Assembly: GCA_025350885.1 (NCBI GenBank)
Contig: JANXXA010000238.1
Location: 1-5,925 of the forward strand
Length of the DNA: 5,925 nt
Reading direction: 5' to 3'
Source: Phenylobacterium sp.
Lineage (GTDB): Bacteria > Pseudomonadota > Alphaproteobacteria > Caulobacterales > Caulobacteraceae
In this document: positions 1-5,925 of the stretch, piece after piece
Numbering within the stretch: the first letter of the stretch is position 1
Layout of the letters: every line of letters begins with the position of its first letter
Position numbers and translations under genes: made by a program
The notes under the pieces: model-generated
Database searches by the model: none
What the model saw: only the letters and a program-made list of their open reading frames with translations
What the model was told of the DNA's origin: nothing

Positions 1-330
1 CTCCTCGGTGACCTTGGAGATGTTCGACAGCGACATCACCTGGAAACCGCCGGAGTCGGTCAGGATCGGCTTTTCCCAGCGCATGAACCGATGCAGCCCG
101 CCCAGGCGCGCCACCCGCTCGGCGGTGGGCCGCAGCATCAGATGATAGGTGTTGCCCAGCAGGACGTCGGCTCCGCTGGCCGCCACCTGATCGACGGTCA
201 GCGCCTTGACCGTGCCCGCCGTGCCCACCGGCATGAAGGCCGGGGTGCGGATCTCCCCGCGCGAGGTCGCCAGCACGCCGGTCCGGGCCGCGCCGTCGGT
301 CGCTAGAACCGTGAACGGGAACGCCGCCAT
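1..330 (-). CDS. tgt: tRNA-guanine transglycosylase, N-terminal part
   Basis: Bacterial Tgt swaps guanine 34 in the anticodon of GUN tRNAs (Asp, Asn, His, Tyr) for the queuine precursor preQ1, in the cytoplasm. The reading frame gives 110 residues before the window ends and lacks a stop, so it is partial at its 3' end. Visible family motifs are [17 protein letters not shown] (residues 28-44), LLGNTYHL (57-64) and [12 protein letters not shown] (91-102). Asp92 in the DSGGFQ motif corresponds to the conserved substrate-binding and catalytic aspartate. The second catalytic Asp and the zinc-binding Cys/His cluster of the family lie in the missing C-terminal part. The ATG at 330-328 is chosen because it has a GGAAGG Shine-Dalgarno seven bases upstream and matches the family N-terminus. 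It shares one base with the queA stop (TGATG), so translational coupling is likely. Identification is firm. Confidence 0.96.
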   Translation of the reverse strand, partial: MAAFPFTVLATDGAARTGVLATSRGEIRTPAFMPVGTAGTVKALTVDQVAASGADVLLGNTYHLMLRPTAERVARLGGLHRFMRWEKPILTDSGGFQVMSLSNISKVTEE

Positions 331-1406
331 CAGCCTGCCTTCCAGAGCAGGCTGGCGTCGCCATAGGAGTAGAACCGGTAGCCCGTGGCGATGGCGTGGG
401 CGTAGGCCGTTCGCATGGCGTCCACACCCGCAAGCGCGCAGACCAGCACGAACAGGGTCGACTTCGGCAAGTGGAAGTTGGTCATCAAGCCGTCGGCGGC
501 GCGGAATCGGTAGCCCGGCGTGATGAAGATCGCTGTCTCGCCCTTGAAGGGTCCGACAGTCCCGTCCTCGTCGGTCGCCGATTCCAGAAGCCGCAATGAG
601 GTCGTGCCGACGCAGACGATGCGCCCACCGGCCGCCCGGGCCACGTTGAGCCGTTCAGCCGTGGCGGCGTCCACCTCGCCCCACTCGGCGTGCATGGGGT
701 GATCGGCGAGCGCCTCGGTTTTCACCGGCAGGAATGTGCCGGCGCCGACGTGCAGGGTGACGAACTCGGTGGCGACGCCGGCTTGCGCCAGCCGGGCAAA
801 CAGTTCGGGCGTGAAGTGCAGGCCCGCCGTCGGCGCGGCGACCGAGCCATCCTCGCGGGCATAGACTGTCTGGTAGTCGGACCGGTCGCGCTCGTCCTCG
901 CCCCGCCTGGCGGCGATATAGGGCGGCAGCGGCATGGCGCCCCGCTCGGCGATGGCCGCGTCCAGGTCGGGTCCGGACAGGTCGAAGCCCAGCGTCACCT
1001 CGCCGCCCTCGCCCTTGCCCCGCACCGCGGCGTCGAGCGCGCCCAGCAGGCAGGCGCGGTCGGCATTTTCGCCGAACGACACCCGGTCGCCCACGGCCAG
1101 TTTCTTGCCGGGCCGCATCAGCGCCGTCCAGTCGTGCGCCGACAGGCGCTTGAGCAACGTCGCCTCGACGGCCACCCGGCTCTCCGCGCGCAGGCGCACG
1201 CCCTTCAGCCGGGCCGCGATCACCCGGGTGTCATTGAGCACCAGGACATCGCCGGCGCGCAGCAGGCCCGGAAGGTCGCTGACGCTTAAGTCGCGCAGCG
1301 GCTCGCCCGGTGCGACCAGCAACAGGCGCGCGGCATCGCGCGGGACCGCGGGCCGCAGCGCGATGCGATCCTCTGGAAGATCGAAGTCGAAATCGGCGAG
1401 CTGCAT
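330..1406 (-). CDS. queA: S-adenosylmethionine:tRNA ribosyltransferase-isomerase
   Basis: QueA transfers and isomerises the ribosyl part of S-adenosylmethionine onto 7-aminomethyl-7-deazaguanine (preQ1) in tRNA, giving epoxyqueuosine. It acts directly after Tgt. The 358-residue product has the usual family length. Family motifs in order are [12 protein letters not shown] (8-19), [11 protein letters not shown] (57-67), [10 protein letters not shown] (176-185), [10 protein letters not shown] (189-198), [11 protein letters not shown] (218-228), [10 protein letters not shown] (236-245), [11 protein letters not shown] (266-276), FITPGYRF (294-301), [10 protein letters not shown] (309-318) and [12 protein letters not shown] (343-354). 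The ATG at 1406-1404 is preferred over an in-frame TTG at 1445 because QueA proteins begin near this [12 protein letters not shown] segment; no clear Shine-Dalgarno is seen before either. A 266-bp gap with a repeat element separates it from the upstream cyclophilin gene. No broken motif is seen. Confidence 0.97.
   Translation of the reverse strand: MQLADFDFDLPEDRIALRPAVPRDAARLLLVAPGEPLRDLSVSDLPGLLRAGDVLVLNDTRVIAARLKGVRLRAESRVAVEATLLKRLSAHDWTALMRPGKKLAVGDRVSFGENADRACLLGALDAAVRGKGEGGEVTLGFDLSGPDLDAAIAERGAMPLPPYIAARRGEDERDRSDYQTVYAREDGSVAAPTAGLHFTPELFARLAQAGVATEFVTLHVGAGTFLPVKTEALADHPMHAEWGEVDAATAERLNVARAAGGRIVCVGTTSLRLLESATDEDGTVGPFKGETAIFITPGYRFRAADGLMTNFHLPKSTLFVLVCALAGVDAMRTAYAHAIATGYRFYSYGDASLLWKAG
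338..343 (-). promoter_or_regulatory. Ribosome binding site of tgt
   Basis: GGAAGG on the minus strand lies seven bases upstream of the tgt ATG, inside the last codons of queA. Good spacing and the TGATG stop/start overlap support this start codon and suggest that tgt is translated from the queA message. Confidence 0.6.
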
Positions 1407-1452
1407 GGAAAGCCGGTGAGGCGCACGCACCGGTCCGCCCGTCAAGCCGACA

Positions 1453-1463
1453 GCGGCCGATGT
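1453..1463 (+). repeat. 11-bp direct repeat, left copy
   Basis: GCGGCCGATGT is identical to the sequence at 1658-1668. The two copies sit directly outside the inverted repeats of the intergenic element (one base away on this side), as a target-site duplication would. Chance in GC-rich DNA cannot be excluded. Confidence 0.5.
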
Positions 1464-1508
1464 CAGGGCAACGAACTTGGGTTAATTTGTCAGGAACACC
1501 CCCAAATC

Positions 1509-1619
1509 CTGTCATCCCGGATGGCCTGAAAGGCCGCGCCGGGACCCAGAACGGCGTGCGCTGGACTCTGGGTCCCGGCGCTTCAGCCTGCGTGCGCAGG
1601 CTTGCGGCCGGGATGACAG
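1509..1619. repeat. Palindromic, cloverleaf-like intergenic repeat
   Basis: The outer stem pairs CTGTCATCCCGG (1509-1520) with CCGGGATGACAG (1608-1619), 12 of 12. Within it a central stem pairs GCGCCGGGACCCAGA (1536-1550) with TCTGGGTCCCGGCGC (1567-1581), 15 of 15, around a 16-base loop. Two side hairpins fill the remainder: GGCC-TGAAA-GGCC (1523-1535) and AGCCTGC-GTGC-GCAGGCT (1585-1602). The GTCATCCCGG...GGGACCCAGA type of sequence is, to my knowledge, a common dispersed repeat in alphaproteobacterial genomes. Caulobacter intergenic repeats with a CcrM site in one arm have been described, and this copy fits that pattern. No run of T follows it on the minus strand, so it is not a classical intrinsic terminator of the upstream genes. 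It may act as a REP-like stabiliser of the upstream message. Confidence 0.8.
1564..1568. promoter_or_regulatory. GANTC site (CcrM-type adenine methylation) in the palindrome
   Basis: GACTC overlaps the start of the right arm of the central 15-bp stem. GANTC is the target of the cell-cycle methylase CcrM in Caulobacter and relatives. Other GANTC sites occur inside genes here; this one stands out because it lies in the intergenic palindrome. Methylation at this site is inferred. Confidence 0.45.
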
Positions 1620-1657
1620 AGAAAATTTGTAGTCTGTTAACCCGAGTTCGGTGTCCT

Positions 1658-1668
1658 GCGGCCGATGT
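1658..1668 (+). repeat. 11-bp direct repeat, right copy
   Basis: Second copy of GCGGCCGATGT, directly abutting the right inverted repeat and four bases from the stop codon of the second cyclophilin gene. Together with 1453-1463 it brackets the intergenic element in the same orientation. Confidence 0.5.
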
Positions 1669-1672
1669 GGCG

Positions 1673-2137
1673 TCAGGCGTCGGCGGCGACCTTCATCGAG
1701 ACGATGGCGCCGGGGTCGCGCGGCGGCTCCCCCTTCGGCAAGGCGTCAACGTGATCCATGCCCTCGGTGACCTCGCCCCAGACGGTATATTGGCTGTCCA
1801 GGAACCGGGCGTCGTCGAGGCAGATGAAGAACTGGCTGTTGGCCGAGTTCGGATTGGCCGTCCGCGCCATCGAGCAGACCCCGCGAACGTGCGGTTCCTT
1901 GGAAAACTCCGCCGGCAGGTTCGGCTTGGGCGATCCGCCTGACCCGGTGCCCGTCGGGTCACCCCCCTGAGCCATGAAGCCCGGGATCACCCGGTGGAAG
2001 ACCACGCCGTCGTAAAAGCCTTCGCGCGCCAGTTCCTTGATCCGCGCCACATGCTGGGGCGCCAGGTCAGGGCGCAGCTTGATGGTCACGGGGCCGCCGG
2101 CCAGGTGCAGGATCAGGGTGTTTTCGGAGTCCATCAT
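1673..2137 (-). CDS. Cytoplasmic-type cyclophilin peptidyl-prolyl isomerase
   Basis: This 154-residue single-domain cyclophilin catalyses cis-trans isomerisation of X-Pro bonds during protein folding. It has no signal peptide, so it should stay in the cytoplasm, like E. coli PpiB. The active-site signature FHRVIPGFMAQGGDP spans 47-61, with catalytic Arg49 plus Phe54, Met55 and Gln57. The second half of the pocket is seen in CSMARTANPNSANSQFFICL (88-107). The tryptophan that binds cyclosporin in human cyclophilin A is Phe112 here (RFLDSQYTVWG), as is usual in bacterial forms, so low drug affinity is expected. Its start overlaps the stop of the upstream exported cyclophilin by four bases (ATGA), indicating translational coupling. 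Two ATG codons are adjacent at 2137 and 2134. GAGG lies four bases from the first and seven from the second, so the second may be the real start, one residue shorter. A ppiB-like name is possible, but orthology is not proven. Confidence 0.94.
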   Translation of the reverse strand: MMDSENTLILHLAGGPVTIKLRPDLAPQHVARIKELAREGFYDGVVFHRVIPGFMAQGGDPTGTGSGGSPKPNLPAEFSKEPHVRGVCSMARTANPNSANSQFFICLDDARFLDSQYTVWGEVTEGMDHVDALPKGEPPRDPGAIVSMKVAADA

Positions 2138-3015
2138 TTTACCTCAGCAGGAATTTCAATATCGCAGGCCGTGAAGTCGGCGCCCTTGGCGGCGCGAACG
2201 CGGACGATCTCGGCCCGGAACCAGGGGCCCTTGGGGTCGATCACCCGGATCTTAGGGCGGCTTGCCTCGGGGATGTCGGCCAGCAGGCGGACATGCTCCA
2301 TCCGGTCCTGCGGGTCGGCGACCGGCTCGCCCGCCTTGATGTCACGGACCACGTCCAGCCCGGCGATGACCCGGCCCCAGGCCGTATAGTTCTTGTCCAG
2401 CGACGGATAGGGGTAGCGCATCAGGAAGAACTGGCTGTTGGCGGAGTCCGGGGTGCTGTCGCGCGCCATGCCCATCACCCCTTGGCAATAGAGCCCCCAT
2501 GCGGTGACCTTCTGGTCCTTGGTCATGGCGGCAAGCATCATCGACTGGCTCATGACCGGCAACGACTTGATGAAGCCGACCTCAGCCACGGTCTGATCCG
2601 CAGCCATCACGAACGGCAGGTCGGAGCCCCGGCGGAAGGTGAATTCGGCGGCCAGGTTGGGTTTCGATGATCCGCCCTGGCCGTTGTTCTGCGGGTCGCC
2701 GGTCTGATCCATGAACTTGTCGATGACCCGGAAGAAGCGCTGGCCGTCGTAGAACCCCTCATGCGCCAGGGCGCGCACCTGGGCCACGTGCTTGGGCGCC
2801 ACCTCGGGCAGCATCTCGACCAGGATACGGCCCTTGTTGGTGTCGATCACCAGCACATCGTTGGGATCGGGACTGCGCCAATCCACAGCGGCCGGCGCGG
2901 CGGGCCCCGCCGGCTTGGCGGGCGCGGCTGTGGCAGGGCGCGCGGGCGGCTTTGGCGCCGCGAACGCGGTAACGGCAACGGCCGCAACGGCGGCGGCGAG
3001 CAGGACTGTTCTCAT
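2134..3015 (-). CDS. Exported (periplasmic) cyclophilin peptidyl-prolyl isomerase
   Basis: This 293-residue prolyl isomerase probably helps fold proteins in the periplasm. Residues 1-19 form a Sec-type signal peptide: MR, then a hydrophobic core LLAAAVAAVAVTA, with likely cleavage after AFA (17-19). No lipobox cysteine is present. An Ala/Pro-rich linker follows to about residue 44. The cyclophilin domain starts near 54 (VLVIDTNKGRILVEM). Its active site RFFRVIDKFMDQTGDP (93-108) has catalytic Arg96, Phe101, Met102 and Gln104; the usual FHR is FFR here. The second pocket segment is MGMARDSTPDSANSQFFLM (181-199). Between the two halves, about residues 127-180, lie roughly 40 more residues than in E. 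coli PpiA, including a Met-rich patch and Cys177. A C-terminal extension (about 245-293) contains Cys284, which could pair with Cys177. The ATG at 3015 is chosen because it gives a complete signal peptide. It lies 45 bp after coaD. Confidence 0.93.
   Translation of the reverse strand: MRTVLLAAAVAAVAVTAFAAPKPPARPATAAPAKPAGPAAPAAVDWRSPDPNDVLVIDTNKGRILVEMLPEVAPKHVAQVRALAHEGFYDGQRFFRVIDKFMDQTGDPQNNGQGGSSKPNLAAEFTFRRGSDLPFVMAADQTVAEVGFIKSLPVMSQSMMLAAMTKDQKVTAWGLYCQGVMGMARDSTPDSANSQFFLMRYPYPSLDKNYTAWGRVIAGLDVVRDIKAGEPVADPQDRMEHVRLLADIPEASRPKIRVIDPKGPWFRAEIVRVRAAKGADFTACDIEIPAEVK
2141..2145 (-). promoter_or_regulatory. Ribosome binding site of the second cyclophilin gene
   Basis: GAGGT on the minus strand lies within the final codons of the upstream cyclophilin gene. 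Its GAGG core is four bases from the first ATG (2137) and seven from the second (2134). The spacing favours the second ATG. Confidence 0.5.
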
Positions 3016-3060
3016 GGCTTCACTCGTAACCGGACGGGGGCCGCGACGCCAGCGAGCCGA

Positions 3061-3552
3061 TCAGCGACCGGCCTTGGCCGCCAGCCGGTCGCGGACGCTG
3101 GGGCTGACGAACTTGGCCACTTCGCCGCCCAGCATGGCGATCTCCTTCACCAGCCGCGAGGCGATCGCCAGGTGACGGGGATCGGCCATCAGAAACACGG
3201 TCTCGATGTTGCGATCGAGTTGCTGGTTCATCGCGGTGATCGCGAACTCGAACTCGAAGTCCGCCATGGCGCGCAGGCCGCGGACCATGATCCCCGCGCC
3301 GATCTGATGCGCGAAATGTGTGGTCAGGCCGCCATAGGGTTGCACGACGATCTCGGTGGAACTGCGGAAAGGCGCCACCGCCTCCTCGACCATCGCCACC
3401 CGCTCGTCGAGATCGAACATCGGCGCCTTGCCGGTGTCGATGGCGACGCCCAGCACCAGCTTGTCCACCAGCTTTACGGCGCGCCCGATGATGTCGGTGT
3501 GGCCGTTGTGGATCGGGTCGAATGTGCCCGGATAGAGCCCGACACGGATCAT
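3061..3552 (-). CDS. coaD: Pantetheine-phosphate adenylyltransferase
   Basis: CoaD joins 4'-phosphopantetheine and ATP to form dephospho-CoA, the penultimate step of coenzyme A synthesis, in the cytoplasm. At 163 residues it has normal family length. The nucleotidyltransferase signature GTFDPIHNGH spans 9-18, with the catalytic His18 of the (H/T)xGH motif. VRGLRAMADFEFEFAITAMNQQL (in 90-112) is the ATP and pantetheine-binding segment, including Arg91. The C-terminal HLAIASRLVKEIAMLGGEVAKFV stretch (128-149) matches the family's ISS-LVKE region, with Ala-Ser in place of the common Ser-Ser. The ATG at 3552-3550 has GGGGGA nine bases upstream. It follows gyrA by 100 bp, in which I see only a weak hairpin (CGCCG-CGCCA-CGGCG) without a T run and no convincing promoter. 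Read-through from gyrA is possible but not shown. Confidence 0.97.
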   Translation of the reverse strand: MIRVGLYPGTFDPIHNGHTDIIGRAVKLVDKLVLGVAIDTGKAPMFDLDERVAMVEEAVAPFRSSTEIVVQPYGGLTTHFAHQIGAGIMVRGLRAMADFEFEFAITAMNQQLDRNIETVFLMADPRHLAIASRLVKEIAMLGGEVAKFVSPSVRDRLAAKAGR

Positions 3553-3561
3553 GCGGTTTGG

Positions 3562-3567
3562 TCCCCC
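3562..3567 (-). promoter_or_regulatory. Ribosome binding site of coaD
   Basis: GGGGGA on the minus strand lies nine bases upstream of the coaD ATG, the only purine-rich block at usable distance. It supports the start that yields the canonical MIRVGLYPGTFDP N-terminus. Confidence 0.5.
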
Positions 3568-3652
3568 AACTGCCTATTCTCGCCTTTCGCCGTGGCGCGG
3601 CGTTCTGGCAAGGGGAAAATCGTCGGGGACACCTCTTCGCCCGCTGCACCCT

Positions 3653-5925
3653 CTACGCTTCCGGGGCGGCGCCATCTTCGGGCGCCCCGCCGTCCCCGGC
3701 GCCCTCGTCATCGACCGTCTCGTCGTCCTCACCGGTGTCGGCCAGCCGCTCAACCGAGACCACATGCTCGTTCTCGGCGGTCCGGAAGACGATGACCCCC
3801 TGGGTATTGCGGCTGGCGAGGCGAACCTTGCGAACCGGCGTGCGGATCAGCTGGCCCTGGTCGGTGACCATCAGGATCTGGTCGCTCTCCTCGACCGGGA
3901 ACGACGCCGCGAGCCTGCCGCCCTTCCGGGTCAGGTCCTGAGCCAGCAGACCCTGTCCCCCCCGCCCTGTCCGCCGGAATTCATAGGCCGAGGTCCGCTT
4001 GCCGAAGCCCTCGGTAGAGACCGTCAGGATGATCTCCTCCGCCGCCCCGAGCTCGGCGATCCGGTCCGGCGTCAGGCTGACCTGGTCTTCACCTTCGGCC
4101 TCATCGTCGTCGGTGACGGTCGCCTCATCGCCATCCTCGCCCTCAGCGGCGGTCCGCATCAGCCGGGCGTGCTTCAGGTAGGCCGTCCGCTCGGCCGGGG
4201 TCGCGGGGACCGCGCGCAGGATGGCCATGGAGATCACGCTGTCGCCGCCCGCCAGGCGGACGCCGCGCACGCCGGTGGAATCGCGGCCAGCGAACACCCG
4301 CACGTCCTCGGTCGGGAACCGGATGCAGCGACCCAACGCCGTGGTCAGCAGGATGTCGTTGACCTGGGCGTTGCAGACGCCGACCCCGATGATCGCGTCG
4401 CCTTCATCCAGCTTCATGGCGATCTTGCCGTTGCGGCGGATGTCAATGAAGTCGGAGAGCTTGTTGCGCCGGACGCCGCCCGAGCGGGTGGCGAACATCA
4501 CGTCGAACTGATCCCAGCTGGCCTCGTCCTCGGGCAGCGGCAGGATCGAGGTGATGCTCTCGCCGGGCTCGATCGGCAGCAGATTGACAAACGCCTTGCC
4601 GCGCGAGGTCGGCGTACCGACCGGCAGCCGCCAGACCTTCAGCTTGTAGGCCTTGCCGCCGCTGGAGAAGAACAGCATCGGCGTGTGGGTGTTGGCGGAG
4701 AAGACGCGAGTAACCGCATCCTCGTCCTTGGTGGCCATCCCCGAGCGACCCTTGCCGCCGTGCTTCTGGGTCCGATAAATCGACAGCGGCGTGCGCTTCA
4801 CATAGCCGCCGTGGGTGACGGTGATGACCATGTCCTCGCGGACGATCAGGTCCTCGTCCTCGACGTCGGCATCGCCGTCGACGATTTCGGTGCGGCGGGG
4901 CACGGCGAAGGCGGCGCGGACCTCGACAAGCTCCTCACGGACGATGGCCATGATCGCCGCGCGCGAGGCCAACAGCGCCAGATAGGCCTGGATGGCGTCG
5001 GCCAGGGTCTGGGCTTCACCGAAGATCTCGTCCCGGCCGAGCCCGGTCAGGCGTGAGAGCGTCAGGGCCAGGATAGCGCGGGCCTGTTCGTCCGAAAGCC
5101 GGATCAGGACACCATCGATCACCAGGGTGCGCGGGTCGGCGATCAGCTCGACCAGCGGCAGCATGTCGCCTGCCGGCCAGTCCTTGGCGACCAGGCGCTC
5201 ACGGGCCTCCGCCGGATCTTTGGACGAACGGATGATCTGGATGAACTCGTCGATGTTGGCCACGGCAATGGCCAGGCCGACCAGCACATGGCCACGATCC
5301 CGGGATTTCGAGAGTTCGAACTTGGTGCGGCGAACCACCACCTCTTCGCGGAAATCCACGAAGGCGGTGACCATGTCCAGCAGGCCCATCTGCAGCGGCC
5401 GGCCGCGGTTCAGCGCCAGCATGTTCACGCCGAACGAGGACTGCAGCGGGGTATGCCGGTAGAGCTGATTCAGCAGCACGTCGGGCGAAGCATCGCGCTT
5501 CATCTCGATGACGATGCGCATCCCCTGGCGATCACTTTCGTCACGCAGATCGGAAATGCCCTCGATCCGCTTCTCACGCACCAGTTCAGCGATGCGCTCG
5601 ACCAGGCCCGCCTTGTTCAGCTGATAAGGGATTGAATGGATGATGATCGCTTCGCGATCCTTGCGGATCTCCTCGATGGAGGCCTGACCGCGCATGATCA
5701 CCGAGCCCCGGCCGGTCATCAGCGCCAGCCGAGCGCCGGTCCGGCCGATGATCTCGCCACCGGTGGGGAAGTCGGGTCCGGGCACGATATCGAGCAGCGC
5801 CTCGAGGGTAACATCCGGATCGTCGACATAGGCCAGACAGGCGTCGACGATCTCACCCAGGTTATGCGGCGGGATGTTCCGTGGCGGCTGCTCCCGCAAA
5901 CGTTTCCGCCGTGGAAAACCGTCTA
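3653..5925 (-). CDS. gyrA: DNA gyrase subunit A, C-terminal three quarters
   Basis: GyrA cleaves and rejoins DNA in the A2B2 gyrase that adds negative supercoils. About 741 residues match, from [18 protein letters not shown] (starting at 5878) to the TAG at 3653. The missing N-terminal ~175 residues would carry the catalytic tyrosine and the quinolone-resistance region. Residue numbers here count from a TTG at 5899. Visible parts: breakage-reunion core with [10 protein letters not shown] (39-48), [18 protein letters not shown] (90-107) and [19 protein letters not shown] (119-137); coiled coil with LSRLTGL (281-287); then the DNA-wrapping beta-pinwheel from about 350. The GyrA box reads QKHGGKG (378-384), which separates it from ParC; His replaces the usual Arg at its third place. 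Acidic stretches lie between blades (585-606) and in the tail (721-748). Acidic tails are known to tune wrapping in E. coli GyrA. The sequence between 5879 and 5925 is in frame but not GyrA-like. Confidence 0.95.
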   Translation of the reverse strand, partial: DGFPRRKRLREQPPRNIPPHNLGEIVDACLAYVDDPDVTLEALLDIVPGPDFPTGGEIIGRTGARLALMTGRGSVIMRGQASIEEIRKDREAIIIHSIPYQLNKAGLVERIAELVREKRIEGISDLRDESDRQGMRIVIEMKRDASPDVLLNQLYRHTPLQSSFGVNMLALNRGRPLQMGLLDMVTAFVDFREEVVVRRTKFELSKSRDRGHVLVGLAIAVANIDEFIQIIRSSKDPAEARERLVAKDWPAGDMLPLVELIADPRTLVIDGVLIRLSDEQARAILALTLSRLTGLGRDEIFGEAQTLADAIQAYLALLASRAAIMAIVREELVEVRAAFAVPRRTEIVDGDADVEDEDLIVREDMVITVTHGGYVKRTPLSIYRTQKHGGKGRSGMATKDEDAVTRVFSANTHTPMLFFSSGGKAYKLKVWRLPVGTPTSRGKAFVNLLPIEPGESITSILPLPEDEASWDQFDVMFATRSGGVRRNKLSDFIDIRRNGKIAMKLDEGDAIIGVGVCNAQVNDILLTTALGRCIRFPTEDVRVFAGRDSTGVRGVRLAGGDSVISMAILRAVPATPAERTAYLKHARLMRTAAEGEDGDEATVTDDDEAEGEDQVSLTPDRIAELGAAEEIILTVSTEGFGKRTSAYEFRRTGRGGQGLLAQDLTRKGGRLAASFPVEESDQILMVTDQGQLIRTPVRKVRLASRNTQGVIVFRTAENEHVVSVERLADTGEDDETVDDEGAGDGGAPEDGAAPEA
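5879..5925 (-). other. Edge segment where GyrA similarity stops abruptly
   Basis: Upstream of NIPPHN, all GyrA proteins I know have a GIAVGMAT-type sequence. Here the in-frame translation is [15 protein letters not shown] instead. A one-base shift next to the junction recovers an Ala-Thr (GCC ACG), but further upstream no frame resembles GyrA. A poor-quality contig end, a chimeric join or a real breakpoint could each explain this; an assembly artefact is the simplest. The TTG at 5899 is not a credible gene start. Confidence 0.6.

Larger units (their letters stand above)
1464..1657. mobile_element. MITE-like intergenic element with terminal inverted repeats
   Basis: The gap between the second cyclophilin gene and queA holds a 194-bp structured block. 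Its ends, 1465-1485 and 1637-1657, are inverted repeats matching at 18 of 21 positions, with the cores CGAACTTGGGTTAA and TTAACCCGAGTTCG. A second, perfect palindromic system lies inside (1509-1619). Identical 11-bp direct repeats flank the block. There is no room for a transposase, so a move would need enzymes from elsewhere. Removing the block and one direct repeat leaves about 61 bp between the genes, a plausible original spacing. The geometry is seen directly; the mobile nature is inferred. A long RNA hairpin kept for transcript stability or attenuation could explain the inverted repeats but not the direct repeats. Confidence 0.5.

Noticed and set aside
1407..1445. A 13-residue N-terminal extension of QueA from a TTG at 1445
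   Set aside because: The family begins at the [12 protein letters not shown] segment, and no Shine-Dalgarno supports the TTG.
1486..1636. A riboswitch (preQ1 or SAM) ahead of queA
   Set aside because: A preQ1 link to queA would make biological sense, but the gap's structure is a symmetric palindrome with direct repeats, and I cannot see a preQ1 or SAM aptamer core.
1501..1640. The intergenic palindrome as a Rho-independent terminator of the upstream operon
   Set aside because: On the minus strand the stem is followed by GATTTGGGGG with no T run, and the structure is branched and much larger than a normal terminator.
3553..3652. Promoter or terminator between gyrA and coaD
   Set aside because: Only a five-pair hairpin without a T run is seen, and a TTGCCA-like box has no -10 partner at proper spacing.
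3551..5056. A 501-codon open frame on the plus strand across gyrA, and other long plus-strand frames (2761-3795, 690-1289, 1310-1942)
   Set aside because: They are antisense to well-identified genes, have low-complexity Arg/Gly/Ala/His-rich products typical of GC-rich shadow frames, cross gene borders and show no recognisable domain.
1..5925. A hidden defence, phage or secondary-metabolism system
   Set aside because: All the coding space is taken by six housekeeping genes; no transposase, integrase, toxin-antitoxin, CRISPR or tRNA signal was found on either strand.

Overview
The window is an ordinary chromosomal housekeeping segment from a high-GC alphaproteobacterium. The protein families, GC-rich codon use, gene order and a GANTC-bearing palindromic intergenic repeat all suggest Caulobacterales (Caulobacter or Phenylobacterium type). 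This is inferred by eye and not from a database match. All six genes lie on the minus strand, so they are transcribed from high to low coordinates: gyrA (3' three quarters) - coaD - periplasmic cyclophilin - cytoplasmic cyclophilin - queA - tgt (5' third). The long plus-strand reading frames are antisense shadows.

Layout by region. 3653-5925 holds the C-terminal ~740 residues of DNA gyrase subunit A; the last ~47 bases at the right edge do not encode the GyrA sequence expected there. 3061-3552 is coaD (phosphopantetheine adenylyltransferase), 100 bp downstream of gyrA. 2134-3015 is an exported cyclophilin, 45 bp after coaD. 1673-2137 is a cytoplasmic-type cyclophilin that overlaps it in an ATGA start/stop. 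330-1406 is queA, and 1-330 is the start of tgt, which overlaps queA in TGATG. QueA and Tgt act in the same queuosine tRNA-modification pathway.

The only region that is not ordinary is the 266-bp gap between the second cyclophilin and queA. It holds a nested palindromic element: a 12-bp perfect outer stem, two small side hairpins and a central 15-bp perfect stem with a GANTC (CcrM-type) site at its edge. A further imperfect 21-bp inverted repeat encloses this, and identical 11-bp direct repeats flank the whole. This looks like a non-autonomous, MITE-like or intergenic-repeat insertion in an operon. Removing it with one direct repeat would leave a gap of about 61 bp, similar to the other gaps here.

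I see no tRNA, rRNA, CRISPR array, transposase, phage gene or accessory defence system, and no candidate for an undescribed multi-gene system. The points worth checking are the repeat element, the broken GyrA sequence at the right edge and the paired cyclophilins.
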